Shown: positions 9,323-21,005, counted from the first letter of the stretch. The stretch is 64,000 nt of DNA from Streptomyces sp. NBC_01267 (GCF_036241575.1 NZ_CP108455.1:1626501-1690500); one strand, 5' to 3'. The notes: generated by a model from the sequence alone, not told the origin. Numbers and translations are program-made.

Positions 9323-10441
9323 ATGACAGACGCACTCAAGCGCCTCTCCGACGCAGGCGTCGCGATCTGGCTCGACGACCTTTCGCGCAAGCGCATCACG
9401 TCCGGCAACCTCGCCGAGCTGATCGACCAGCAGCACGTGGTGGGTGTCACCACCAACCCGTCGATCTTCCAGAAGGCGATCTCCCAGGGCGACGGTTACG
9501 ACCAGCAGCTCACGGACCTCGCGGCCCGCAAGGTCACCGTCGAGGAAGCCATCCGCATGATCACGACGGCGGACGTCCGGGACGCGGCCGACATCCTGCG
9601 CCCGGTCTTCGACGCCACGCAGGGCCAGGACGGCCGGGTCTCCATCGAGGTCGACCCGCGTCTCGCGCACCACACCACGGCCACCATCGCCGAGGCCAAG
9701 CAGCTCGCCTGGCTGGTGGACCGCCCGAACACGCTCATCAAGATCCCGGCGACGAAGGCGGGCCTGCCCGCCATCACCGAGACCATCGGCCGGGGCATCA
9801 GCGTCAACGTCACGCTGATCTTCTCGCTGGAGCGCTACCGCGCGGTCATGGACGCCTACCTGGCGGGTCTGGAGAAGGCCAAGGCCGCGGGCCTGGACCT
9901 CTCGAAGATCCACTCGGTCGCCTCCTTCTTCGTGTCCCGGGTGGACACCGAGATCGACAAGCGGCTGGACGCCCTGGGCACCGACGAGGCCAAGGCACTC
10001 AAGGGCAAGGCCGCCGTCGCCAACGCGCGTCTCGCGTACGAGGCGTACGAGGAGGTCTTCTCCTCCGACCGCTGGACCGCGCTCGACAAGGCGCAGGCCA
10101 ACAAGCAGCGTCCGCTGTGGGCCTCGACCGGTGTCAAGGACCCGTCGTACCGGGACACGATGTACGTCGTGGACCTGGTCGCGCCCAACACGGTGAACAC
10201 CATGCCGGAGGCGACGCTCGACGCGACCGCCGACCACGGCGAGGTCACCGGCAACACCGTCTCCGGCACCTACGAGCAGGCTCGCGCCGACCTCGGTGCG
10301 GTGGAGAAGCTCGGGATCTCGTACGACGATGTCGTACAGGTCCTGGAGGACGAGGGCGTCGAGAAGTTCGAGGCCTCCTGGATCGACCTGCTCAAGTCCA
10401 CTGAGGCAGAGCTCGCACGCCTCGCCCCTTCGGAGGGCTGA
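9323..10441 (+). CDS. tal: Transaldolase
   Basis: Transfers a dihydroxyacetone unit from sedoheptulose 7-phosphate to glyceraldehyde 3-phosphate through a Schiff-base lysine. It has 372 aa, the length of the actinobacterial class. [12 protein letters not shown] is near residue 44, [13 protein letters not shown] carries the catalytic lysine region, and [14 protein letters not shown] is the phosphate-site signature. AGGAG lies 11 nt before the ATG. It is 35 nt after tkt and 4 nt before zwf. Confidence 0.96.
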   Translation: MTDALKRLSDAGVAIWLDDLSRKRITSGNLAELIDQQHVVGVTTNPSIFQKAISQGDGYDQQLTDLAARKVTVEEAIRMITTADVRDAADILRPVFDATQGQDGRVSIEVDPRLAHHTTATIAEAKQLAWLVDRPNTLIKIPATKAGLPAITETIGRGISVNVTLIFSLERYRAVMDAYLAGLEKAKAAGLDLSKIHSVASFFVSRVDTEIDKRLDALGTDEAKALKGKAAVANARLAYEAYEEVFSSDRWTALDKAQANKQRPLWASTGVKDPSYRDTMYVVDLVAPNTVNTMPEATLDATADHGEVTGNTVSGTYEQARADLGAVEKLGISYDDVVQVLEDEGVEKFEASWIDLLKSTEAELARLAPSEG

Positions 10442-10445
10442 AACC

Positions 10446-11969
10446 TTGTCAAGCAGCAACCCGCTGCGTGACGCTGCGGACCGACGGCTCCCGCGTATCG
10501 CGGGGCCGTCGGGCCTGGTCATTTTTGGCGTCACGGGTGATTTGTCCCGTAAAAAGCTGATGCCCGCCGTCTACGACCTGGCCAATCGCGGCCTGCTGCC
10601 GCCGGGCTTCTCGCTCATCGGCTTCGCGCGCCGCGACTGGGAGGACGAGGACTTCGCCCAGGTCGTCCACGACTCGGTCAAGGAACACGCGCGCACGCCC
10701 TTCCGCGAGGAGGTCTGGCAGCAGCTGATCCAGGGCATGCGCTTCGTCCAGGGCGACTTCGACGACGACACCGCGTTCGCCACGCTCAAGTCGACCATCG
10801 AGGAGCTCGACAAGCAGCAGGGCACCGGAGGCAACTTCGCCTTCTACCTGTCCGTGCCGCCGAAGTTCTTCCCCAAGGTCGTCCAGCAGCTCAAGAAGCA
10901 CGGGCTGGCCGACCAGCGGGACGGATCCTGGCGCCGCGCGGTCATCGAGAAGCCGTTCGGCCACGACCTGAAGAGCGCCCAGGAGCTCAACAAGGTCGTG
11001 CACGAGGTCTTCCCGCCGCACGAGGTCTTCCGGATCGACCACTACCTCGGCAAGGAGACCGTCCAGAACATCCTGGCGCTCCGCTTCGCCAACACCCTCT
11101 TCGAACCCATCTGGAACCGGTCCTATGTCGACCACGTCCAGATCACCATGGCCGAGGACATCGGCATCGGCGGCCGGGCCGGGTACTACGACGGCATCGG
11201 CGCGGCCCGTGACGTCATCCAGAACCACCTGCTCCAGCTGCTCGCGCTGACCGCGATGGAGGAGCCCGCCTCCTTCGACGCCCAGGCGCTGGTGGCCGAG
11301 AAGACCAAGGTCCTCGGTGCCGTCAGGCTGCCCAAGGACCTCGGCAAGGAGACCGTACGCGGTCAGTACGCCGCGGGCTGGCAGGGCGGCGAGCAGGCCG
11401 TCGGCTACCTCCAGGAAGACGGCATCGACCCCAGGTCGACGACCGACACCTACGCCGCGGTGCGGCTGGAGATCGACAACCGCCGCTGGGCGGGCGTCCC
11501 CTTCTACCTGCGTACCGGCAAGCGGCTGGGCCGTCGCGTCACCGAGATCGCGGTCGTCTTCCAGCGCGCGCCGCACTCCCCCTTCGACCACACGGCGACG
11601 GAGGAGCTGGGCCAGAACGCGATCGTCATCCGGGTGCAGCCCGACGAGGGCATCACGATGCGGTTCGGGTCCAAGGTGCCCGGCACCTCGATGGAGATCC
11701 GCGACGTGTCGATGGACTTCGCGTACGGCGAGTCCTTCACGGAGTCCAGCCCTGAGGCGTACGAGCGGCTCATCCTCGATGTGCTGCTCGGCGACTCGAA
11801 CCTCTTCCCGCGCCTGGAGGAGGTCGAGCTGTCCTGGCGGATCCTCGACCCGATCGAGGAGTACTGGGACACCCACGGCAAGCCCGCACAGTACGAGTCG
11901 GGCACCTGGGGACCGGCCGAGGCGGACGAAATGCTCGCACGCGAAGGACGGAGCTGGCGTCGCCCATGA
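10446..11969 (+). CDS. zwf: Glucose-6-phosphate 1-dehydrogenase
   Basis: NADP-dependent first step of the oxidative pentose phosphate pathway, 507 aa. The nucleotide-binding FGVTGDLSRKKLMPA is near residue 28 and the active-site RIDHYLGKE near 195. The start is a TTG. It has GGAGGG 8 nt upstream, lies 4 nt after the tal stop, and gives the family's N-terminus (SSSNPLRDAADRRLPRI). The open frame further upstream overlaps tal and is not real. The stop overlaps the opcA start (ATGA). Confidence 0.96.
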   Translation: MSSSNPLRDAADRRLPRIAGPSGLVIFGVTGDLSRKKLMPAVYDLANRGLLPPGFSLIGFARRDWEDEDFAQVVHDSVKEHARTPFREEVWQQLIQGMRFVQGDFDDDTAFATLKSTIEELDKQQGTGGNFAFYLSVPPKFFPKVVQQLKKHGLADQRDGSWRRAVIEKPFGHDLKSAQELNKVVHEVFPPHEVFRIDHYLGKETVQNILALRFANTLFEPIWNRSYVDHVQITMAEDIGIGGRAGYYDGIGAARDVIQNHLLQLLALTAMEEPASFDAQALVAEKTKVLGAVRLPKDLGKETVRGQYAAGWQGGEQAVGYLQEDGIDPRSTTDTYAAVRLEIDNRRWAGVPFYLRTGKRLGRRVTEIAVVFQRAPHSPFDHTATEELGQNAIVIRVQPDEGITMRFGSKVPGTSMEIRDVSMDFAYGESFTESSPEAYERLILDVLLGDSNLFPRLEEVELSWRILDPIEEYWDTHGKPAQYESGTWGPAEADEMLAREGRSWRRP

Positions 11970-12997
11970 AAATCGATCTGACGGAAACCACGGCCAGCAA
12001 GGTCAACAAGGCACTGGTGGAGGGGCGTCGCGCGGTCGGCACCCCCGCCGTCGGCATGGTGCTGACCCTCGTCATCGTCACCGACGAGGAGAACGCCTAC
12101 GACGCGCTGAAGGCGGCCAACGAAGCGTCGCGCGAGCACCCCTCGCGCATGCTGGTCGTCGTCAAACGCGCCTCCCGCTCGCCCCGTGACCGGGCCACGG
12201 CCCGGCTCGACGCCGAGATCAGGGTCGGTGCGGACGCGGGCACCGGCGAGACGGTCGTCCTGCGGATGTACGGCGAGGTGCTGCACCACGCCCAGTCGGT
12301 GGTCCTGCCGCTGCTGCTGCCGGATGCACCCGTGGTGGTCTGGTGGCCGGTGAACGCGCCGCTCGACCCGGCCAAGGACCCGCTCGGCGCGCTGGCCCAG
12401 CGCCGGGTCACCGACTCGTACGCGGCCGAGCAGCCCATCAACGAGCTGTCCGCCCGCGCCGCCGCCTACACCCCGGGCGACACGGACCTGGCCTGGTCGC
12501 GCATCACCCCCTGGCGCTCGATGCTCGCCGCGGCGCTCGACCAGGTGCCGAGCCGGGTGACCGGGGTCGAGGTGGAGGGTGAGGAGTTCAACCCGAGCTG
12601 TGAGCTGCTCGCGATGTGGCTCGCCGACCGTCTCGACGTGCCGGTGATCCGCTCCGTGTCGGCCGGCCCCGGCCTCACCGCCGTACGGATGCAGACGGAC
12701 CACGGCGAGATCGTGCTGGACCGCCCGGACGGCTCGCTGGCCACCCTCTGCATGGCGGGCCAGCCGGACCGCGCGGTGGCGCTGAAGCGCCGGGAGACCT
12801 CGGAGCTGCTCGCGGAGGAGCTGCGCAGGCTGGACCCGGACGACACCTATGCGGCGGCGCTGAAGTTCGGCGTGGACCGGCTTGCCGAGCCCGCGCCGAA
12901 GAGCGCCGCGTCCGGGAGCGCGCCCGCCGTGGACGATGCTCCGAAGGCCGCTCCTGCGTCGAAGAAGGCGCCGGCCAAGAAGGCGGCGTCGAAGTGA
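11966..12997 (+). CDS. opcA: Glucose-6-phosphate dehydrogenase assembly protein OpcA
   Basis: OpcA is an actinobacterial and cyanobacterial activator and assembly partner of Zwf. This 343-aa protein begins MKIDLTETTASKVNKALVE and contains the family segment PVVVWWPVNAPLDPAKDPLG. The last 45 residues are an Ala/Lys/Pro tail ending KKAPAKKAASK, likely disordered and basic. Overlaps both neighbours by 4 nt, which fits stoichiometric coexpression with zwf and pgl. Confidence 0.94.
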   Translation: MKIDLTETTASKVNKALVEGRRAVGTPAVGMVLTLVIVTDEENAYDALKAANEASREHPSRMLVVVKRASRSPRDRATARLDAEIRVGADAGTGETVVLRMYGEVLHHAQSVVLPLLLPDAPVVVWWPVNAPLDPAKDPLGALAQRRVTDSYAAEQPINELSARAAAYTPGDTDLAWSRITPWRSMLAAALDQVPSRVTGVEVEGEEFNPSCELLAMWLADRLDVPVIRSVSAGPGLTAVRMQTDHGEIVLDRPDGSLATLCMAGQPDRAVALKRRETSELLAEELRRLDPDDTYAAALKFGVDRLAEPAPKSAASGSAPAVDDAPKAAPASKKAPAKKAASK

Positions 12998-13776
12998 GTG
13001 CTCCGCAGCTCGTCGTCCACCGCGACAAGGAGCTGATGGCGCAGGCCGCGGCGGCCCGGCTGATCACCAAGATCGTGGACGCCCAGGCCGCCCGCGGCTC
13101 CGCCTCGGTGGTGCTCACCGGTGGGCGCAACGGCAACGGGCTGCTCGCGGCCCTCGCCGAGGCGCCCGCCCGGGACGCCGTCGACTGGTCGCGGATCGAC
13201 CTGTGGTGGGGCGACGAGCGTTTCCTCCCGGAGGGCGACCCGGAACGGAACATCACCCAGGCCCGAGCGGCGCTGCTCGACTCGGTGGGTGTGGACCCCG
13301 CGCGGGTGCACGCCATGGCCGCTTCGGACGGTCCGCACGGCAGCGACGTGGAGGCCGCCGCCGCGGCGTACGCCGCGGAGCTGGCCACTGCCGCCGGTCC
13401 CGGGGACCACGGCGGGGTTCCGGCGTTCGACGTGCTGATGCTCGGGGTGGGCCCGGACGCGCACGTGGCCTCGCTCTTCCCCGAACTCCCGGCCGTACGG
13501 GAGTCCGTGCGCACGGTCGTCGGTGTGCACGGCGCACCCAAGCCCCCGCCCACCCGCATCTCGCTGACGCTGCCCGCCATCCGGGCGGCACACGAGGTGT
13601 GGCTGCTCGCCGCGGGCGAGGACAAGGCCGGGGCCGCGGCCCTCGCACTGTCCGGGACCGGGGAGATCCAGGCCCCGGCCGCGGGCGCGTACGGCCTCAG
13701 CAGGACACTGTGGCTGCTCGACTCGGCAGCGGCTTCCCAGCTGCCGCCGCAGCTCTACTCACCGGCCACGGCCTAG
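12994..13776 (+). CDS. pgl: 6-phosphogluconolactonase
   Basis: Hydrolyses 6-phosphogluconolactone, the product of Zwf (DevB/NagB fold). 260 aa. WWGDERFLPEGDPERN carries the conserved GDER segment, LGVGPDAHVASLFP the GPDGH-like loop (here GPDAH), and PPPTRISLTLPAI follows. The GTG start overlaps the opcA stop by 4 nt (GTGA). Last gene of the operon, followed at once by a strong terminator. Confidence 0.94.
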   Translation: MSAPQLVVHRDKELMAQAAAARLITKIVDAQAARGSASVVLTGGRNGNGLLAALAEAPARDAVDWSRIDLWWGDERFLPEGDPERNITQARAALLDSVGVDPARVHAMAASDGPHGSDVEAAAAAYAAELATAAGPGDHGGVPAFDVLMLGVGPDAHVASLFPELPAVRESVRTVVGVHGAPKPPPTRISLTLPAIRAAHEVWLLAAGEDKAGAAALALSGTGEIQAPAAGAYGLSRTLWLLDSAAASQLPPQLYSPATA

Positions 13777-13790
13777 CACCGCGTACATGG

Positions 13791-13832
13791 GACCGGCCCG
13801 CACCCTTGAGGGGGTGCGGGCCGGTCTCTTTT
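13791..13832 (+). terminator. Rho-independent terminator of the pentose phosphate operon
   Basis: A 15-bp stem (GACCGGCCCGCACCC pairing with GGGTGCGGGCCGGTC) with a short loop, followed by TCTCTTTT. It ends the tkt-pgl operon and may also serve pgi from the other strand. Confidence 0.85.
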
Positions 13833-13845
13833 GCCAAGCGGCAGG

Positions 13846-15531
13846 TCAACGACCGCGCAGGGTGCGGTACGTGGAGATCAGCGCGGCGGTGGAGCTGTCC
13901 AGCTGCTCGTCGGCTCCGGCCTCGCTTCCGCTTCCGCTTCCGCTTTCGGTGAGGAGCGGCTCGATCTTCTTGGCGAGGACCTTGCCGAGCTCGACGCCCC
14001 ACTGGTCGAAGGAGTCGATGTTCCAGATGGCGCCCTGGACGAACACCTTGTGCTCGTAGAGCGCGATCAGCTGGCCCAGCACGGACGGGGTGAGCGTGTC
14101 CGCGAGGATCGTCGTCGTCGGGTGGTTGCCCCGGAACGTCTTGTGCGGGACGAGCTCCTCGGCAACGCCTTCCGCCCGTACCTCGTCGGGCGTCTTGCCG
14201 AAGGCGAGGGCCTGGGTCTGGGCGAAGAAGTTCGCCATGAGCAGGTCGTGCTGGGCCTCCAGCCCGGACGTCAGGTCGTCGACGGGCCTGGCGAAGCCGA
14301 TGAAGTCCGCCGGGACGACCTTGGTGCCCTGGTGCAGCAACTGGTAGTACGCGTGCTGGCCGTTGGTGCCCGGCGTGCCCCAGACCACCGGTCCGGTCTG
14401 CCAGTCGACCGGATTGCCCTGGCGGTCCACGGACTTGCCGTTGGACTCCATGTCCAACTGCTGGAGGTAGGCGGTGAACTTGGAGAGGTAGTGCGAGTAC
14501 GGCAGGACCGCGTGCGACTGCGCGTCGAAGAACGCGCCGTACCAGACGCCCAGCAGGCCGAGCAGGAGCGGGATGTTCTCCTCGGGCGGGGCGGTGCGGA
14601 AGTGCTCGTCGACCTGGTGGAATCCGTCCAGCATCTGCCGGAAGCGGTCGGGGCCGATCGCGATCATCAGCGAGAGGCCGATGGCCGAGTCGTACGAGTA
14701 CCGTCCGCCGACCCAGTCCCAGAACTCGAACATGTTGGCCGTGTCGATGCCGAAGTCCGCGACCTTCTCCGCGTTCGTCGACAGGGCCACGAAGTGCTTC
14801 GCCACCGCGTCCTCACCGGCCCGCAGATTCGTCAGCAGCCAGTTGCGCGCGGACGTCGCGTTGGTGATGGTCTCAATGGTGGTGAAGGTCTTGGACGCGA
14901 TGACGAACAGCGTCTCCGCCGGGTCCAAGTCCCTTACGGCCTCGTGCAGATCGGCACCGTCGACGTTGGAGACGAAGCGGACCTGCAGCTCGCGGTCGGT
15001 GAACGAGCGCAGCGCCTCGTACGCCATCGCGGGGCCGAGGTCCGAACCGCCGATGCCGATGTTGACGACGGTCCTGATGCGCTTGCCGGTGTGACCGGTC
15101 CACTCGCCCGACCTGACCCTGTCGGCGAAGGCGGCCATCTTGTCGAGCACGGCGTGCACGGCCGGCACGACGTTCTCCCCGTCCACCTCGACGACCGCGT
15201 CGCGCGGAGCGCGGAGCGCGGTGTGCAGCACCGCGCGGTCCTCGGTGGTGTTGATCTTCTCGCCGCGGAACATCGCGTCGCGCAGCTCGGCGACCCCGGC
15301 GGCAGCGGCCAGCTCACGGAGCAGGCCGAGTGTCTCGTCGGTCACCAAGTGCTTGGAGTAGTCGAGATACAGATCGCCCGCCCGGAGGGTGTATGCGGTC
15401 CCTCGCGCCGGATCCCTGTCGAACAGCTCCCGCAGACGCGTGTCGCCCAGCTGCTCCCGGTGCTTGCCCAGTGCGGTCCACTCGGGCATCTGGTTGAGCC
15501 TGGTACGGCCTTCTGCGTTCATCTCGGACAT
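13846..15531 (-). CDS. pgi: Glucose-6-phosphate isomerase
   Basis: Interconverts glucose 6-phosphate and fructose 6-phosphate, joining the pentose phosphate genes to the glycolytic genes beyond. 561 aa. [15 protein letters not shown] is near residue 140, [12 protein letters not shown] follows, GVWYGAFF is mid-protein, and [11 protein letters not shown] is the C-terminal signature. Near the C-terminus a short Gly/Ser run ([11 protein letters not shown], from a CTTCCG-type DNA repeat) is inserted before the final helix, probably a neutral linker expansion. Confidence 0.95.
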   Translation of the reverse strand: MSEMNAEGRTRLNQMPEWTALGKHREQLGDTRLRELFDRDPARGTAYTLRAGDLYLDYSKHLVTDETLGLLRELAAAAGVAELRDAMFRGEKINTTEDRAVLHTALRAPRDAVVEVDGENVVPAVHAVLDKMAAFADRVRSGEWTGHTGKRIRTVVNIGIGGSDLGPAMAYEALRSFTDRELQVRFVSNVDGADLHEAVRDLDPAETLFVIASKTFTTIETITNATSARNWLLTNLRAGEDAVAKHFVALSTNAEKVADFGIDTANMFEFWDWVGGRYSYDSAIGLSLMIAIGPDRFRQMLDGFHQVDEHFRTAPPEENIPLLLGLLGVWYGAFFDAQSHAVLPYSHYLSKFTAYLQQLDMESNGKSVDRQGNPVDWQTGPVVWGTPGTNGQHAYYQLLHQGTKVVPADFIGFARPVDDLTSGLEAQHDLLMANFFAQTQALAFGKTPDEVRAEGVAEELVPHKTFRGNHPTTTILADTLTPSVLGQLIALYEHKVFVQGAIWNIDSFDQWGVELGKVLAKKIEPLLTESGSGSGSEAGADEQLDSSTAALISTYRTLRGR

Positions 15532-15579
15532 CGGTCCATTCTTCTCGTACCTGCGTACATGCCCCGCTGCACATCCAAC

Positions 15580-16788
15580 CTAATTGATCTGACGTGCGAG
15601 TGACGCTACGGCAGCCGCGAAGAGCGCCGCTGCGAGAAGTGCCGGGGTGTTCAGCCCCCACGCGGCGGCCACCGCACCGCCCAGCAGCGCACCCAGAGGG
15701 GCTCCGCCGGTCGACAGCGTACGGAAGGCGGCGCTGATCCTGCCCACCATGGCTTCCGGGCTGCGCTGCTGCATCAGCGTGACCTGGTTGACGTTCCACA
15801 GCATTCCGCACGCCCCGAACAGGGCCAGCGCGGCGACCGTCACCCAGAGCTCCCGGACGCTCCCGACGGCGACCAGACAGCCGGTCTGGACGCTTCCGGC
15901 CAGGAAGACGCTCCGGACGCGCCCGACGCGCAGGGACACCCGGCGGGACAGCAGCCCGCCCGCCAGACTGCCCGCCCCGACCGCGGTGAGGGCCGCCGCA
16001 TAGCCGCTGTGCCCGGCGCCGAGCCATCCGGTGACGTCCAGGACCAGAGTGGCGATCAGCGCGCCCATGCCGATGTTGCACAGCATGGTGGCGATGCACA
16101 GCGCTCTCAGCATCCCGTCGCGCCACAGCACCCGTATGCCTTCGGCGATGTCGCTCCGCAGGGTGCGGCCCGTGGCCCTGGGCGGCCGGTCGGGCGCGGC
16201 CGTCCGCAGCGAGGCGACCAGACCCGCCGCGAGGACGTAGCTGACGGCGTCCGCACCGTACGGCGCCGCCGCCCCGGCCACCAGGAGCGCCGGCACCAGG
16301 GGCGCGGCCAGGAAACCGCCGACGATCTGCTGACCGGTCATCAGCCGCGCGTTGGCACTGCCCAGCGCCTCAGGCGGGACGAGTTGGGGCAGCAGGGCGG
16401 TCGCCGCGTTGTCGAAGAGCGTCTGGAGTGTGGTGAGCGCGAAGGCCAGGGCGATCAACAGGGCCATCGACGCGTGCCCCAGCGCGACCGTCACCGCGAA
16501 GGCGGCCATCAGCACGCCCCGCACCACATCGACGCCCCACATCGCCCGCCGCTGGTCCACCCGGTCGGCGACCGCGCCACCCAGCAGCCCGAACAGCAGC
16601 CACGGCAGATATCCGCAGGCCGTCACCAGGGACACCAGCACCGGATCCCGGGTCAGCGACGCGGCGAGCAGCGGCATCGCCGCCGTACGCAGCGAGTCCC
16701 CGAACTTCGAGACGACGGCCGCCGTCCAGAGACGGCCGAACCCGCCACGCCAGGCCGGAGCGCATACCTGCGCGGCTGCGTCGGCCAT
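15580..16788 (-). CDS. MFS transporter
   Basis: A 402-aa integral membrane protein with about 12 hydrophobic segments in two halves. It has the first-loop signature GGAVADRVDQRRAMW after helix 2 and GGLLSRRVSLRVGR at the equivalent point of the second half. It belongs to the drug/enterobactin-exporter-like MFS (EntS/MFS_3) group by general look. Start ATG at 16788 with GGGAAG upstream; the long open frame before it is a shadow of rbpA. Substrate not readable. Confidence 0.88.
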   Translation of the reverse strand: MADAAAQVCAPAWRGGFGRLWTAAVVSKFGDSLRTAAMPLLAASLTRDPVLVSLVTACGYLPWLLFGLLGGAVADRVDQRRAMWGVDVVRGVLMAAFAVTVALGHASMALLIALAFALTTLQTLFDNAATALLPQLVPPEALGSANARLMTGQQIVGGFLAAPLVPALLVAGAAAPYGADAVSYVLAAGLVASLRTAAPDRPPRATGRTLRSDIAEGIRVLWRDGMLRALCIATMLCNIGMGALIATLVLDVTGWLGAGHSGYAAALTAVGAGSLAGGLLSRRVSLRVGRVRSVFLAGSVQTGCLVAVGSVRELWVTVAALALFGACGMLWNVNQVTLMQQRSPEAMVGRISAAFRTLSTGGAPLGALLGGAVAAAWGLNTPALLAAALFAAAVASLARQIN

Positions 16789-16887
16789 CACAACTTCCCT
16801 GCCGGGTCCACCGGTTGACGTTCCATGGTGAAGACCGTAGACGGCACCACTGACAACGCGGTCCGACCGTGCGGTCCGGCAACGCGG

Positions 16888-16920
16888 TCCGGCCGGACAC
16901 CCCGAGAGGGTCCGGCCGGA
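16888..16920. terminator. Inverted repeat between rbpA and the MFS gene
   Basis: TCCGGCCGGA is repeated at both ends with 13 nt between. Each arm is itself a palindrome, so the arms can pair. It lies just past the rbpA stop on the minus strand. There is no T-run, so it may act as a hairpin that stabilises the 3' end or slows polymerase rather than as a classic terminator. Confidence 0.5.
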
Positions 16921-16930
16921 ATTCATACGG

Positions 16931-17266
16931 TTAGATCTCGCCCCGCAGTTTCGCCAGGGCCTCGGCGAGAATCGCCTCGCCGTCCTCGTCGCTGCGCCGC
17001 TCCCGTACGTACGCGAGGTGCGTCTTGTACGGCTCGGTGCGCGGCGGGTCCGGCGGATTCTCGCTGTCCTGACCGGCGGGGAACCCACAGCGCGGGCAGT
17101 CCCAAGTCTCCGGAACCTGTGCGTCGTGGGCGAAGCTCGGCTGCGTCTCGTGCCCGTTCGAGCACCAGAAGGAGATGCGGAGGCGCGGCGCGGACTCGCC
17201 CCGCTCGGCCTCCCCCATCGGCCCCGCTCCGACCCGGCTTCCCCGGATCGCGTTGCCACTTGCCAC
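16931..17266 (-). CDS. rbpA: RNA polymerase-binding protein RbpA
   Basis: An actinobacterial transcription activator that binds the principal sigma factor and stabilises open complexes. 111 aa, family length. The zinc-binding core is CSNGHETQ...CPRCGFPAG, and the conserved C-terminal sigma-interaction domain follows (PYKTHLAYVRERRSDEDGEAILAEAL). The N-terminal tail is basic (GNAIRGSRVGAG). Upstream on the minus strand TGGACG-N16-TAGACT is a fair housekeeping promoter. Confidence 0.96.
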   Translation of the reverse strand: MASGNAIRGSRVGAGPMGEAERGESAPRLRISFWCSNGHETQPSFAHDAQVPETWDCPRCGFPAGQDSENPPDPPRTEPYKTHLAYVRERRSDEDGEAILAEALAKLRGEI

Positions 17267-17385
17267 GGTCGTAACTCCCTGCGTGATGGTGCTCGAAGAT
17301 GCCCCAGTCTACGTAAGGCCCAACGCGCGTCCAGTGATTGGAGTTACACCCCCGCACCGGAACGCGGGGGCACGGAAGCGGACGG

Positions 17386-17622
17386 TCAGTTCTTCAGCTT
17401 CATCAGCAGACCGAGCACGACGATGCACACGAACCACAGCAGGCCGAGCACCACGGTGATGCGGTCGAGGTTGCGCTCGGCGACCGAGGAGCCGCCGACG
17501 GACGACTGCATGCCACCACCGAACATGTCGGAGAGGCCGCCGCCCTTCCCCTTGTGCATCAGCACCAGCAGCATCAGCAGCAGGCTGAAGACGATCAGGG
17601 CGATCGAGAACCCCAGAATCAC
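17386..17622 (-). CDS. secG: Preprotein translocase subunit SecG
   Basis: 78 aa with two membrane helices (ILGFSIALIVFSLLLMLLVLMH and TVVLGLLWFVCIVVLGLLM) joined by the Gly-rich HKGKGGGLSDMFGGG loop, the classic SecG signature. Auxiliary subunit of SecYEG. GTG start. It lies about 105 nt after tpiA, beyond a strong hairpin, so it is probably transcribed partly by read-through. Confidence 0.95.
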   Translation of the reverse strand: MILGFSIALIVFSLLLMLLVLMHKGKGGGLSDMFGGGMQSSVGGSSVAERNLDRITVVLGLLWFVCIVVLGLLMKLKN

Positions 17623-17658
17623 GGCTGGACCAACTTCCTCGGAACTCTAAACGGACGA

Positions 17659-17695
17659 CGGGGCCGGACGGCTGCTGCCAGCCGTCTCGGCCCCG
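17659..17695 (-). terminator. Hairpin between tpiA and secG
   Basis: CGGGGCCG-g-ACGGCTG-loop-CAGCCGT-ct-CGGCCCCG forms a long interrupted stem. It follows tpiA on the minus strand without a T-run and probably attenuates transcription into secG. Confidence 0.65.
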
Positions 17696-17727
17696 CAAGG
17701 GTACGACGGATCCGCGCTACCGCATAC

Positions 17728-18513
17728 TCACTGGTCGCGGAACCGGACGATCTTGACGAACTCGTCGGCGTCGAGCGCCGCGCCACCGATCAGCGCACCG
17801 TCCACATCGGGCTGCGCCATGATCGCGGCGACGTTCCCGGACTTGACGGAGCCGCCGTACTGGATGCGGACCTTGTCGGCCAGCTCCTGCGAGTACAGCT
17901 CGGCCAGCCGCCCGCGGATCGCGCCGCAGACCTCCTGGGCGTCCTCGGGGGTGGCGACCTCGCCGGTGCCGATCGCCCAGACCGGCTCGTACGCGATCAC
18001 GATCGACTCGGCCTCGTCGGCCGGGATGTCCTTGAGCCCGCCGTCGAGCTGCTTCAGCGTGTACTCGACCTGCTGTCCGGCCTTGCGGATGTCCAGGCCC
18101 TCACCGACGCACAGGATCGGGGTGATGCCGTACTTGAACGCGGCCTTGACCTTGGCGTTGCAGAGCTCGTCGCTCTCCTCGTGGTACTGACGGCGCTCGC
18201 TGTGGCCGACGGCCACGTAGCTGCACTTCAGCTTGGCCAGCATCGGGCCCGAGATCTCGCCGGTGTACGCGCCGGAGTCGTGCGCCGAGATGTCCTGGGC
18301 GCCGTACTTGATCTTGAGCTTGTCCCCGTCGACCAGGGTCTGGACGGACCGCAGGTCGACGAAGGGCGGCAGGACCGCCACCTCGACCGCGTCGTAGTCC
18401 TTGTCCGTGAGCGCGAAGGACAGCTTCTGGACGTGCGCGATGGCCTCGAGGTGGTTGAGGTTCATCTTCCAGTTGCCCGCCATCAGCGGGGTGCGGGTGC
18501 TCTGATTCGTCAT
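17728..18513 (-). CDS. tpiA: Triosephosphate isomerase
   Basis: Interconverts dihydroxyacetone phosphate and glyceraldehyde 3-phosphate. 261 aa. The substrate loop lysine is in GNWKMN, the catalytic histidine in VGHSERR, the catalytic glutamate in [11 protein letters not shown], and the phosphate loop in YGGSVKSGN. It starts 7 nt after the pgk stop, so pgk and tpiA are cotranscribed. A longer open frame upstream overlaps pgk and is not real. Confidence 0.97.
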   Translation of the reverse strand: MTNQSTRTPLMAGNWKMNLNHLEAIAHVQKLSFALTDKDYDAVEVAVLPPFVDLRSVQTLVDGDKLKIKYGAQDISAHDSGAYTGEISGPMLAKLKCSYVAVGHSERRQYHEESDELCNAKVKAAFKYGITPILCVGEGLDIRKAGQQVEYTLKQLDGGLKDIPADEAESIVIAYEPVWAIGTGEVATPEDAQEVCGAIRGRLAELYSQELADKVRIQYGGSVKSGNVAAIMAQPDVDGALIGGAALDADEFVKIVRFRDQ

Positions 18514-18520
18514 GAGGGTG

Positions 18521-19732
18521 TCAGTTCTCCAGTGCGGCGAGGCCGGGAAGCGTCTTGCCTTCGAGGTATTCGAGGCTCGCGCCGCCACCGGTCGAGATAT
18601 GTCCGAATTTGTTCTCGTCGAAGCCCAGGATGCGGACCGCGGCGGCCGAGTCGCCACCGCCGACGACGGTGAAGGCGGGGCTGTCGAGGAGTGCCTGCGC
18701 GACGGCCCGGGTGCCGTCCGCGTAGTCGGGGTGCTCGAAGACGCCCATCGGGCCGTTCCAGAAGACGGTGGCCGCGTCGGCGAGCTTCGATGCGTACAGC
18801 TTGTCGGTCTCGGGGCCGTTGTCCAGCCCCATCTGTCCGGCCGGGATGGCGTCCGCGGGGACCGTCTGGGGGTGGGTCGGCGCCTTGGCCTTGAGGTCCG
18901 GGAACTGCGCGGAGACCACGACGTCGACGGGGAGCACGAACTCCACGCCCTTCTCCTTCGCGCGCTGCAGGTACTCCAGCACCACCGGGATCTGGTCTTC
19001 CTGGAGCAGCGAGCTGCCGACCTCGTGGCCCTGGGCCTTGAGGAAGGTGTACGCCATGCCGCCGCCGATGAGGATGCGGTCGGCCCGCTCCAGGAGGTGG
19101 TCGATGACGCCGAGCTTGTCGGAGACCTTGGCACCGCCGAGGACCACCGCGTACGGGCGCTGGACGTCGGAGGTCAGCTTCTTGAGGACGCCGACCTCGG
19201 TGGCGATGAGGTAGCCGGCGGCGTGCGGCAGGCGCGCCGGGAGGTCGAAGACCGAGGCGTGCTTGCGGTGCACCGCGCCGAAGCCGTCGCCGACGTAGAG
19301 ATCGGCGAGGCCGGCGAGCTGGTCGGCGAAGGCGCCGCGCTCGGCGTCGTCCTTGGAGGTCTCACCGGCGTTGAAGCGGAGGTTCTCGATGACGGCGATC
19401 TGGCCGTCGGCGAGAGCGGCGACCGTGGCGCGGGCGGACTCGCCGACGGTGTCGGTCGCGAACGCGACGTCGGTGCCGAGGAGTTCACCGAGGCGCGCGG
19501 CGACGGGTGCGAGCGAGAACGCCGGGTCCGGGGCACCCTTCGGGCGGCCCAGGTGGGAGGCGACGACGACACGTGCGCCCGCCTCGGCGAGCTTGGACAC
19601 CGTCGGCAGGACGGCGCGGATGCGGCCGTCGTCGGTGATGGTGGTGCCGGAGAGCGGCACATTGAGGTCGGCGCGGACGAATACCCGCTTGCCCGCGACC
19701 CCTTCGGCGAGAAGTTCGTCGATGGTCTTCAT
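18521..19732 (-). CDS. pgk: Phosphoglycerate kinase
   Basis: ATP-forming step of glycolysis. 403 aa. RADLNVPL is at the N-terminus, SHLGRPKG is the substrate site, [13 protein letters not shown] is the hinge signature, and [10 protein letters not shown] is the nucleotide-loop end. Between gap and pgk is a hairpin that may set their relative levels. Confidence 0.97.
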   Translation of the reverse strand: MKTIDELLAEGVAGKRVFVRADLNVPLSGTTITDDGRIRAVLPTVSKLAEAGARVVVASHLGRPKGAPDPAFSLAPVAARLGELLGTDVAFATDTVGESARATVAALADGQIAVIENLRFNAGETSKDDAERGAFADQLAGLADLYVGDGFGAVHRKHASVFDLPARLPHAAGYLIATEVGVLKKLTSDVQRPYAVVLGGAKVSDKLGVIDHLLERADRILIGGGMAYTFLKAQGHEVGSSLLQEDQIPVVLEYLQRAKEKGVEFVLPVDVVVSAQFPDLKAKAPTHPQTVPADAIPAGQMGLDNGPETDKLYASKLADAATVFWNGPMGVFEHPDYADGTRAVAQALLDSPAFTVVGGGDSAAAVRILGFDENKFGHISTGGGASLEYLEGKTLPGLAALEN

Positions 19733-19767
19733 GAGTTCCTGGACTCCTTGGAAGATCTGGACAGGCG

Positions 19768-19809
19768 ACGGGGCCCGGACCGCGCGTCGTTGCGCAGTCC
19801 GAGCCCCGT
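19768..19809 (-). terminator. Attenuator-like hairpin between gap and pgk
   Basis: ACGGGGCCCGGACCGCGCG pairs with TGCGCAGTCCGAGCCCCGT across a TCGT loop, with few mismatches. No T-run follows on the minus strand, so partial termination or mRNA stabilisation of gap is more likely than a full stop. Confidence 0.65.
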
Positions 19810-19839
19810 GCTCACATCGAGGTGCCTACCGGCCCGTGA

Positions 19840-20949
<1,110 letters not shown>

Positions 20950-21005
20950 ATCGAACGGCACCGTAAGGGATTCCGGACCTGACCCCGGCACCTGTACCGA
21001 CCAGT

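Noticed and set aside
17267..17350. SigR promoter upstream of rbpA
   Set aside because: rbpA is known to be SigR-controlled in S. coelicolor, but I could not find a convincing GGAAT-N18-GTT pair here; only a housekeeping-like promoter is visible.
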